Shown here piece after piece: positions 23,943 to 36,200 of a stretch of DNA of 64,000 nucleotides. The stretch's first letter is position 1. Each line of letters opens with the position of its first letter. The position numbers were made by a program, and so were the translations under genes. Location of the stretch: NCBI GenBank assembly GCA_936432065.2, contig OW386286.2, positions 114,043,519-114,107,518 of the forward strand, given 5' to 3'. The notes below the pieces were generated by a model. That model was not told the DNA's origin. It ran no database searches and was given only the letters and a program-made list of their open reading frames with translations. Source of the stretch: Rutpela maculata. Its lineage: Eukaryota > Arthropoda > Insecta > Coleoptera > Cerambycidae.

Positions 23943-24063
23943 TAAAATATTCTACCAGTTGTCGAGACTTTTATGTTAGAATTACGATTTCCTAATCATT
24001 TCTGTTAGTTAGTAATCCGCATATAATTTGAATATTATATCTATACAAAAATATTTGTTTCAG

Positions 24064-24206
24064 GCAGAGGAAAACAAGGAAGGAATGTGGCTAACAGCCA
24101 GCGAGGCTAGTAGTCTTAGGTATGAAGAAGTGGCAGATAGGTTAAGGGTAGACATAAGGAAAGGATTAAGTTGGCAAGATGCAACAGATAGACGAAGAAT
24201 AGCCGG
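24064..24206 (+). CDS. ATP2C1: SPCA exon A (first exon found): N-terminal cytosolic segment
   Basis: Acceptor TTTCAG precedes 24064 and donor GTAAGA follows 24206. The exon encodes residues 1-47 plus two bases of codon 48, including the LTASEAS and RKGLSW segments of the SPCA N-terminus. The open frame continues upstream of the acceptor but has no ATG there, so an earlier exon should supply the start. A Met at residue 8 is the first in-frame ATG and could serve only if transcription began in or just before this exon. Confidence 0.93.
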
Positions 24207-27200
24207 GTAAGAATTTTCATTTTTACTGTTATACAAGTGATTCAGATCTTATCTGAGAGGCTTTAAGGGAGATATGTTCTTAAAATTGCATGCCAGCAAA
24301 AAAGTCTAATAGAAGGTGTGTAAAAAGTTGTGGTATTATTATTGAATATTGAACACTACTTGGTTGAACAACTGTAGACTAATCTGGATCCCTATATACT
24401 GGCCATCTCTACATTATGTCTTGGCTTCTCATACATTAGTCATATCACATTTCATTGGTTGTAATAGCTACAAATTGTGCCCAAACACGTGTACAGGTCA
24501 GCTGACAAAATTTCAAATGGTCGTTGTAGCAGAATCATACATGTACCAAATTTTTATTAATTTAAAATTTTAAAGCAATAACAACTGAAACTCAAAGGAC
24601 ACCGCACGTTTTATAGGTAAATTGGTGGCCTGTCAAATTTGATGAATTTTCGATATGTTGTAGTTCAGTTAATTCTGAAAGATAAGTTCCCCTGGCAAAA
24701 CTTCAAATTATGGTCAGTTTCTCTGATAGATGACTCCAAAGACTGGACCTACCTCTCGATACTATATCAATGATTTCTCAAAACGTACTGCAGGTATTGA
24801 AATAATAACGGCTGGAAATGAATAACCAGACTATTTACCATTATTTGGTCTTAGATTGATGTGCCTGAACTTCCGGTTTTGCCGAAAGTGACGTCAAATC
24901 ACGTTGTTCGAATGCACAACACCCGTTTATTTCAATTTAATACATCATATACATAAGTAGCTTTATTAAAATTCACTATATTAATAAATAAGTAAGAACG
25001 TGCATTGATTGATACAACATTGATGCTAGCTTGATACCGGGTACATCATAATCTTGGTACAAAACAAAGTTGATTTTATTTTTCAAGATATAAAATTGCA
25101 GTTGTATCTAGTCAATGAAAAGTAATTATTTGTGAGACCTTTAAGTAGAATAGGAAGTTTTTGTTTATTTATAATACATTAAACTTTATTAGTAGTTTTA
25201 GCAAAAATTGCATAGCTGATTATTTTTATTTTTTTAAATATTTACTTATTTTAATCATTCATTAATAGAAATCAAACCAAAAAAACTTAATTTCAAATTA
25301 ATTAATAAAGAAGCACGTGTCGGAGCCAGCCATACACGGTGCGAGGCGCAATAAAAGACTGAATGAAACGAAGCCAGATTAGATTAAAAACAGTTAAAAA
25401 AATGATCACAAGCTCCATTCGCAGTAAAGCGCACTAAATTGTGTATAAAATGAACAAGGTATATAGAAAAAGAAACTTAAAATAATTAATGTATGCAAAA
25501 GGCGCTATTGTAAATAAAATATAAAAAGTAACATTGACTGTGAGGGAAAAATCGCTAGCGATGCGAAATTGCATCTAATTTTTTTGTTTAAATTGCTCTA
25601 CTGTTCAAAAATTACTAATAATAATCATTCTAAAATTATGACAGTGAATATGGATTTAAAAGCACAAAAACAACGATTAAGAATAAAGTTTCGTATAACT
25701 ATAAGTAATTAATTTAAATCTAGTCTAGTTTAAACCTCAACAACGTCCATGGCGTCACGGACTCCAGCACCTTCAATTACCCTTAAGCATCAAAATTAAT
25801 AACAAATTGGAACGCGCGCTCAATGCTTTAGATATACGAAATAACTGAAGCAGAACGAGAAACTGGCGTGCACTATTCTGTCCTTTTCTGACAAGATCTG
25901 ATTGGTTGAAGGAAACCAGTTGGAAGAAACGTAAATCATCTGTACACAAGCGGAAAAAGAATGGAATAGTGCATGCAAGTTTTTTTTCTGCTTCACTTTC
26001 TCTAGCCGAGTGCGCATTTCAGTATGTTATTAATTTCGATGCCCTTAAGACATGCATGGATGGATATTTTACGTGTGCTTCGTGTCGTGCATATCCTAAA
26101 TATATCCTATGTACGTTAGATTGAATTCGGAATGATACAAAAGAATTTTAATGGTTGGGGCTCGATCGAGACGGGTATCACATGCTAAAACCCGGTATGC
26201 TGTACGTATTTGCCTGCTGCTATCTGTATATGCATTCCCATGACTTTTCTAAGTTTCAAAGTCATTCTTATTATAAAACCTAACAAGCCCTATGTAGGAT
26301 TAATTTTCTACATGAATAAGGTAAATAGTCTGGTTATTCATTTTCAGCAGTTATCATTTCAATTCATGCAGTCCGTTTTGAGAAATCGTTGATACAGTCT
26401 CGAGAGGTAGGTTCAGTCTTTGGAGCCATCTATCCGAGAAACTATCCATAATTTAAAGTTTTGCCAAAGGAACTTTTTATTCAGAATCAGTTGAACTTCA
26501 AATTATCAAAAATTCATCAAATTTGACAAGCCATCAATTTATTTTAAAGTGAGATTACGTCAACCTTGCCTTATCGGCTTTGTTATTTATATTTTTATGT
26601 TCCGCTGATGCAACTTTGCATTTATTACTAGCTGTTCTATTTGGTTTTATTTTAATACAGTTGACCAGATATCAGTGGCGCACAAATATATCAAAATTGT
26701 TTTGATTGTTTTTTTTCATTTCTCATGTTTTTATGGACCTGCTGTACATTTCCAATCGTTTTACAAAAGTTTAAGCAATCAATCATCAGTGCCAGTTAAA
26801 TATTGTTTTCCAAATAGCCTTTATGACTAACAAAAATTTAGTGCAAAAAGGTCATAATCAAAAATGAACAATATACTGATAATTAAAACCTTTATTTACC
26901 TCTAAATAATGATATGTTGAAGAAACATGGCTGCATTGTATGGTGATCACATATCAAAAATGAAACATTTTATAGTCATTGATTTTAAAATATGGGGAAA
27001 ACTTAAAATGTCTCTATTTTGTTCATAGTTTAATAGTTTATCCAGTTCTTTTAGTACCAACGTTGAAAATGCATGACAAGTATATTTATAACCAAAGTGT
27101 TCGAAAATGCAAAATATTCTTCACTGCTTTCCTGTTAAAATTGTTCTGGAATACTTGCTTCATGAACTTTATTTCTCTAAAAAAATGTAATCTAAATATG

Positions 27201-30200
27201 ACTTACTTTTGTTCCTGTTGCAGTACTTATTTATATATTAATTTTTTTATAGATATAATGAGTTTTCTGTTAAAAATGGAGACCCACCATGGAAGAAGTA
27301 CTTAGAACAATTCAAAAATCCCTTAATTTTATTACTTTTAGCCTCTGCTGTAGTCTCAGCTTGTATGAGTCAATTTGATGATGCAGTCAGTATTACCGTA
27401 GCTATAGTTATAGTTGTCACTGTGGCGTTTGTCCAAGAATATCGATCTGAACAGTCATTACAAGAACTAACTAAGCTTGTGCCACCATCTTGTCATTGGT
27501 AAGTAGTACTTTTGTTTTATTTATTGTCCAATGGTTAGAAAAATATTCTATAAGAAGTGACATTGTATCTTTTACAATTTTAATGTATTTAATCGACTTT
27601 TTATGGTGTATGTTTATTAAAATGTTTGATAAGGTAACGAAATTTATATAGCATAATTTTTTGTCAAATGCATAAATTTATCATCTTTTATTTGCCAAAA
27701 TAAGGGCAATCATTTTTTAAATATTTTTCAATTTTTCATGTGCCAGACATATTTGCCATGCCTACAGATTAGCCAGACTGTTTTTTTTTTACTTGATATT
27801 AGTGTACGATTTGTTAGTAGAACCAATTTCATTACTGCAAAAAAAAAGAGGAACACATTTGTATTTTCAAAGGCATTTTCTGACTCAATCCATCAGAAAA
27901 CCCTTAGATATAATATAGATTTTCTACTTAGATCACTAATTGAACAATCCCGATGTTCGCTGACTGCAAAAATTTAGTACCAAAAAAATTCACTGGTTCT
28001 TAGACTATAATGTATGAATGCGTAGAAAGGCCACTGTTTTTTTTTAACTTCGACGTTAATCTTGGAATTCCGACTTTAATATCAGAATTCTGATTTTAAT
28101 CTCGAAATTTGAACGTATTTTCAAATGAAATTATAATTCCAAATTTAAACTAGGAATTCAGAGATTTAAGTAATTCTTTCGAGATGGAAATCGGAGAAAA
28201 GTCAGTGGAATTCCTACATTAATATGGGGATTTCAACATTAATCTCTGAATTCCAGTTTTAACCTAGGAATTCCGACTAACATCAATTGTGACTAACTTC
28301 GAATTCGCTACATGAACTAATTTTCAAATTATATCATAATTCCAACATTAATCTAGGAATTCTGATTTTAACCTTGAAATTCTGACTAATCTCGGAATTC
28401 GCTATACGATCGTGTTTTCAAATTAAATTATAATTTCAACTTTAATCTAGAAGTTCCAAGATTAATGTCGGGAATTCCTAGATTAAAATCGAAATTTAAA
28501 AAAATAAGTGGAATTTCGACATTTATCTCGAAATTTCAAAATTAATCTCGAGGTTCATTCGATTCTAACTTCGGAATTCCGACTTTAACATCAGAATTAT
28601 AGCTTAAATCTCGCAATTCGCTGTATGAGCGTATTTTCAAAATAAATCATAATTTCAGTTTTAATCCAGGAATTCCGAAATTAAAGTCAGCATTCCGAGA
28701 TTAAAATCGAAATTTAAAAAATCAATGGCATTCCGACGTTAATCCGATCTTAACCTCAGAATTCCGAGTTTAACAACAAAATTCTGACTTTAATCTCGAA
28801 ATTCGCTATACGATCATATTTTCAAATTAAATCATAGTTTCAGCTTTAATCTAGGAATTATGGCATCATAGTCGAAATTCCGAGATTAAACTTGGAATTA
28901 AAAAAAAAATCAGTGATTCTTCCACGCCTTCGTGCTAATGTAAATATACAAATGTGGAATATAGAATTTGATGTATACAGTAAATAAGCTTAGATTTTTA
29001 TGATCGGGAATATACAATGTCCTCTTTAATGTCCGATTTAAATATTTATTGACAGCATGATTCTCTCAGTTTAAGGGAAGGAACAGCGGACACCTTCCTA
29101 GCACGAGAGTTAGTTCCTGGAGATGTAGTACTATTAAATGTAGGTGATAAGGTCCCAGCGGATATACGTTTATTTGAAGCAATTGATCTCACAGTTGATG
29201 AAAGCTCTTTTACGGGCGAAACAGAACCAGCTAAAAAAAATACTGAATCAGTCATAAGACCAAATGGAGCACATTCCTCAAACACTAATATAGCATTTAT
29301 GGGTACTCTGATTCGATGTGGAAAAGGAAAGGTAAACATATTACTTATAAATTATATTGAAAATGCCATGAATAGATGTGTCCACAAAATTTTGATTTCA
29401 ATTTAAAATTACAGATTTATCGGTACTATAAGCTACTGTGACAATAACAAAAATTAATCTGTTATTTTTCTTAGTTATTCGTAACAGAAATTGCTAGAAT
29501 GTAGCGGAGCTAGAAAACCAGGGTAGAGGCTATAGTAAGTAGCTAATAAGGATCTGATGTCAGATCCTTACTGGCGCGCTGCTGGTGGTAAGTTATACAT
29601 GCGGATAGATAAATAGTAATCAAACACCACAACTTTCTAAATAATAATGATGATGTGAATACAGACTTCTTTTTAACAACTAAGTACGTATAATGAATCT
29701 TGCGCCAGCCAAGCCGAAAAGCTAGCGCCGTGACCCATTCAGAAAGCATTTATCTAATTTAAACGAGGCAAGAGATTTCTACGGCCGCTGTTATAATCAG
29801 TATCGTATATTTTTCAAAATAATATTCAGACATCGATAAGACTTCAATGTATGATTTTAAGAAGGATTAATGTACATTTACTTTTTTGGGGACATGCTTG
29901 TTACAGATAATTATGCTGTACGATTATTTTGTCTTAAAATACCCTCCCAGTGATGAATAAATTAAAGTTTTTGTGTCACTACGACCATCCTGCTATGTTT
30001 GCTAAAATAGAGAATTATATAATTATTTGAAAGAGATCTTGGAGTAGATGAACTATAACAAGTTCTTTTGTTATTCTATTCAGTTAATCGCTACGTATTA
30101 GTAACTTAAATATAAGTGACATATTGTGTTTGTATCTTGGGATGTATATTTCATCACATTTCCATTACCTTGAACAGATTATTTTTTTTCTGTATGTGAG

Positions 30201-33200
30201 CAATATATATGTATCACATTTTCTAATTCTATTTTCCATTCTAACTTACTTTTACTTCTAAGTCCAGTGGAAGTATAGTAACAAAAAAATTTTTAAAAAT
30301 TTTTATTGTCCAAATAGGCTTAAAATGTCATGAAACGTCGAGATTTTAAGTTTGAGCGAAAAAAAATTTCTGTCTGTCTGTAACTTTCTTTTGTGCGCAC
30401 GTTTACTCTGAAACCGTTTAAGATATTGACTTGAAATTTGGTACACATATGTACTTTAACGAGATCTAGAACTAGATTATATTTTCATCTTGTTTCGTCG
30501 AAGGGTTGGGGGGTAAATTTGGGGTAAATGGGTAAATCAAGCAGGTAAGAGTCCACGAAATTGGTATTTAATATACAGGGTGTCCCGAAACTCCCGCCTT
30601 TCCCTTTAGGTGCTAATTCTCCATGCAAAAATAGTAAGAAAAGTTCCTATAAACATGTGTCCGGAAATGCTTCCTAAGGGAGCTACGGCCCTCTAAGGAT
30701 GGTACAAAAATAGGTGTACTAATTATCTCGGAAATGATTTGGGACAACTTTATGAAACTTGGTTAACTTTTTTCCATTAATAAAAGTTATTGTTTTACGC
30801 CTACTTTAAAAAATAAATAATGCGCATTTAGCAAACGAATACGCAATATTTCGTTTAGACCGCTTTTACTCGAAAACGGCTTGCCATATGGCTAATTGTA
30901 AAGAGGCCTTTTTTTATGCAGAATTAACCAGAGAATCATAATCAGGGATTAAAGTACTAAAAATGTCAAATGGAAAATTAATATGTAGAAACAAAGAACA
31001 CCGACCTCTCGTTTCTCCGCCCCTGGATAAAATTAATTTTGGCTAATACTGTAAAACAATAACCTTTAATAATCAAAAAAACGTAACCAAGTTTCATAAA
31101 GTTGTCCCAAATCATTTCTGAGATAATTAGTAAAAACACCTATTTTTGCGCCATCCTTAGAGGGCCGTAGCTCCCTTAGGAAGCATTTCCGGACACATGT
31201 TTATAGGAACTTTTCTTACTATTTTTGCATGGAGAATTAGCACCTAAAGGGGAAGGCGGGAGTTTCGGGACACCCTGTATACAAGAGAAGCTGAGGTCTC
31301 AAAAAAATTTTTGGCATTAGCCACCCCCATTACCACCCCCACCTCCTTATTAAAGGGGATGAAAAAAAAATGTGATTTAGTGCATGTACAGGAACCAGAA
31401 ACCTCAAAATATTTTTTTACTTCATCCACCCCCCTATCACCACCCACATCCCTCTACCGATGTGGGGTATCGTTTTATGGGTTTTTGGGGCAGAGGATTT
31501 CAAATATTATATTATTAAAGTTCCATAAACAATTATTTTTACATACAAAGTTTTTTCGTTGTGAGTGACTTGGATAGAGAATCTGGATGTGGAAGTAGTG
31601 ATTCCTTGGGCAGCGGTTTTTTAACAAATGAATATACCGATTTATGTTAACCTTCTGTTCACAATTCTCACAAACTAAATATTATACCTAGCTATTCTGT
31701 TCTATACATTATACTTTGTATTAACTTTCATTACATAATTTTCGACAACTACACAAATGTAATGTTTATTCAAAGCCTCAGTTATATAATTTCTTTGGTT
31801 GATCAGTCATTTTACAAGCACTGTTTCAAAAGCTGAAACTAGTTTTAGTGCTAGGCATATATATTGCACAAAAAGCCCTATTGCAGTATGTAAGTATGTA
31901 AAATTCTTGTAAAATGAAGTGTGTATGTGATATTTAAATAGACAGAAGCAAACAATTAAAGGGCTTTCTTATCCTCCTTGCCCTTCTTCTTTATGTCTTG
32001 ACAGAGGTTTTGTTGTCCGTGTATTGTTCTAAACTGATTTAGTTTTATTTGTTTTTCAGTATTAATTCATACATCTCTTCTCTAGTAAATACCTTTTTCC
32101 TTTCAGAAACTTTAACAGCTAGAACTATTAATTTAATTTTTAATTGTTTTTTAATAATTTTGTTTTAGTTTATGTGTTTTTAAGTGTGAGATTTTTAAAT
32201 ATTATTGTAGAAATGGAAAAAAACTCCAATAAATAGTAAGAGACATTATAGCATTTTTTTAGCATGGAATTCTTTGACCATAAACTTCCCGAGAACTTCA
32301 ATAAGATGCATCGTCTTGCAAAAAAAAAGCCAATAAAACTTCACACCGATCTTGAAATAGTTGTTTTTGTGAACGTTTTTGTTGTGAACATTCCATGAAC
32401 ATGTGACACGTTTGTTAAACTCCATATTGTATCAACCAAATCATATGCTACTATACCTTAGCCAGGAAAGGAGGATAGTAATAAATGCATGTGATCAGTA
32501 CCTGCAACAGATCCTATTGGCGTTTCTATTTGGAAGGGTTGTAATTCAAAATAATTTCTGCAAATGCTTATCACGTCACTCAGTGACGTGTGCCACTTGA
32601 CACTTGATAGTTTAATTCATTACTATCCTCCTTTCCCAGACAAAGTATGGACCAAATTTCAACCTCGAATTGTCTAATGTTTTTTAACATTTTTTTAAAT
32701 TCTTTTCTTTTATTTTCTAAACGTCACTAGTGTTAGTTCTCGCCGGTCTTTAGTCAGCTGGATGTCTTTCCATTTGCCCTCGACTGGTACAACACAGCTA
32801 CCGTCCATGCTTAAATAACTGATATGTTTTAAATTTATGTGATATTTGATTATTGCCCTAATTTAAATATCACTTAAAAACAAACAGAAATGTGCATCTT
32901 TCTTTAGAAGATTTTCCATTTAAATGTTTACAAAATCCTGTACCTTTAATGATGGAAGTATAGTTTTCTAGTATACTGTATAATGCCTTAACTTCAGTTC
33001 AGTGTGTTTAGGTATATATGATTGAGTAAATATTGATAATTTTAGGGTATAGTTGTTAGCACTGGAACGAATAGTGAATTTGGATCAGTTTTTAAAATGA
33101 TGTTGGAAGAAGAGGCACCTAAAACGCCATTACAGAAGTCCATGGATAATTTAGGGACACAGCTGTCAATATACTCATTTGCCATAATAGGACTGATTAT

Positions 33201-36200
33201 GTTAATAGGTTGGATCCAGGGTAGACCTATAATGGAAATGTTTACAATTAGTGTTAGTTTGGCTGTTGCAGCAATTCCTGAAGGTACAGTTTAATTCTTG
33301 CGTTATTAAGAATAAAAGATAGCTTGGATAGTAAAATGTGTTAGTACGACATATATTTATGTTATTATGGGATTCTAGGTCTACCGATTGTTGTGACAGT
33401 AACTTTAGCATTAGGTGTTTTGCGAATGGCTAAAAGAAACGCAATTGTGAAAAAATTGCCCACTGTTGAAACTCTTGGTTGTGTTAATGTGATATGCTCG
33501 GATAAAACTGGAACTATAACTAGAAATGAAATGACTGCTACGGTACTGGTTACTGCAGATGGTTATATAGCAGAACTAACTGGTGCAGGGTATAATGACC
33601 ACGGACAGGTTTTACTACACAAATGTGACTCTCCAGATAAAGCAAGGGAAAGTGTTCATCAGCTGCTGGAGGTAGGTAGTTAACTGTTGTAAGAAATTTA
33701 TTTATTATACATCTTTCCAGTTTTTAAAATTATGATCATGTCTAGAAGTCATAAAATGCAGTACTTCCGACGAATTTATAGCTATATTAATGAAGTGAAA
33801 ATAAATTTTTAATGGAATTGTTTAGCTGCAGCAATTTTATTGTTTTAATTTGTTTTGTGTAAAATAATAAGTACTGTAAGCAGTTTATTGCTTCTTGTAA
33901 AATTTGACGATTTATTTTTCAACACTGAAATTTTCTGCTATTTTCCTTATTATCTCCGGTCCTAGTGATCGTATCACAAAAATTAGAATACCAAATTATT
34001 CACAATAAAATTTAGGAAATATAATGTAATAATGCTTCAATTTTAAGGAAAGTTGTTGAAACTATTGTGCCAAATTATAGCGCAAATTATTCATTCCAAC
34101 AGCTAAAAACCAATAATAATTTCTAAGTTTCCATCGCTTATTGTTTTAAGTTCATCAACTCATAGGAGGACAATTTTTTTTCAAAATGCAGGTTTTTACA
34201 TGTATTTTACAATGATATTAAGAAAAAAAATGTATCTTCATTTAAAAGGGTTCTTTGAAATTTGTTTTTAATTTTCAAAATCATATAAACAAATTCAAAT
34301 AACTCTGAAGTTTTTATCATACCAAGAACGACAAATTATGAAAACAGATAAAATATCTAACATTTTTCTAAAAAAATTAATGATCTACATACTTGCATTT
34401 GGGGCCGAGAAATGTCAGTTTTTGCATCTAGGTCACTTATAAATAAATAAATCGAGATTTCTTCTTGAAATTTGGACTGATTGTTCTTCATTGCTTATAT
34501 TTTTGTCTCTACAATTTGAAAATAATCTAAAACTACCAGTTCTATAGCAACGGTGGTAGATTTAACTTTTGCTCTTAGTACAAATTATGTATTAGTACCT
34601 AATTTAAAATGTCTAGGGAATGTGATGGTAGTTATAGTAAAATGGAATTATGTGATGATGGTCAGTGGAGAAAAGTGAGGCATAAGAGAAAAGCAAGGAG
34701 AAGATTTGAAGTATTTAAAAAAAGAACAAGAACAAGCATTTATAAATGAAATTGTTATGAAACAACAATCAACAAGCACAAAAATCTTAGATATCCCATC
34801 CACAAGTAAAAACCAAGCATCTAAAAAAATAAATTCTAATAAAAATTTGAATAACGATAAATTCCACAACAAAAACAATCAAATAATGCAAATCCATATA
34901 CACTGCCCAACACTAATTTAAATGAAGAGATTTTCGGACAAAAAAAACCCGTTCAAAACGCTATTCTATATAAAAGCATCCAAGAAAAATGATGTCAGAT
35001 GTATGAGACAAGGAACACCAGAATACTGATGATATGATTTTTAAAACAAAAATGGGATTCCTCCTTACAACTAAAGAAAACTGCGCCAATAAACACTAAT
35101 GTTTATAACAACTATATTGGTTTATCCAAGTTTACTACCAACTCCAATGCCACAGCCTTGCTCTTGCTGTCAACAATTTAAACATACACGTGATAACTGT
35201 ACCGCACCAATAAAATGCACTAAGTGCAATGGACCACATCATCATACTAAATGTAATACACAACTTCCACCAAAGTGCACAGGGTACAGTGCAGAAGATC
35301 ATACTGCAAGGTCATTAAAGTGACCAAAAAGACATATAGAACCAATCGAAGGCATGCTAAATAATCAAATTAAATCTCTGAACAAAAAAATCAAGCGAAA
35401 TAGATACAAGAATCACCAAAAATTCAAAGATACACTCCCCAATTACCATTCATCATATGATCATCAATACTTACTTGAATAAACTGAATAAAGAAAAATA
35501 CATTGATAGAGAAGAATTCATTTCTAAACTTAGAAAACAATTTGTAGCGCAATATAATATTGACACAGTTGCACTTTTTTCAGGAAGCAGAATGTATATT
35601 TTGAAGTTTGATCTCGAACAATCTTCGACAATTTTTCCAACTCAACCAATACAATGAATTAAATAAGTTCACGTCGATAATTAAAATTTTGTATGCAAAT
35701 GTCAATAGATATATCAAAAAAACATATTATCAATAATTACAGAAAAAAATCATATCATTTGTAGAAAAAAAGACTAAAAATAATAGTAATAACAATAATG
35801 TGAGATGAGGAAACCTTGTGCAAATACACAAAGACAATCCACCAGTCACGACCTCCTACTTTCCACATGGCAAACAATCAGGCACAGCACCAGACCTAAC
35901 ACTCTTTACCCGACTTTCAGGCCTCTATGCACAACTTTTAACAATTGTGCTTCTGGATTGTTTTCAACTAGTCGAGGCAAAAATGTAAGTAAGAAAGTCA
36001 AAATTTTAAGAAGAAATATCAATTTGCATATTTATAAGCGACTGAGTCGCAAAAGCTGATGTATTTTGGCCCCAAATGCTAGTAGATTATCTTGTTTTAA
36101 ATCTTTTTATAATTGGTTTGCCATTTTTGGCTTCATAAAAAATCCGCAAAGTTATTTGAATTTGTTTACAACTATAATTACTTCCACATCCAGTGGAAGT

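Noticed and set aside
28040..28910. CRISPR-like repeat array
   Set aside because: Units are degenerate, variably spaced, self-palindromic and lie in a eukaryotic intron; no cas genes.
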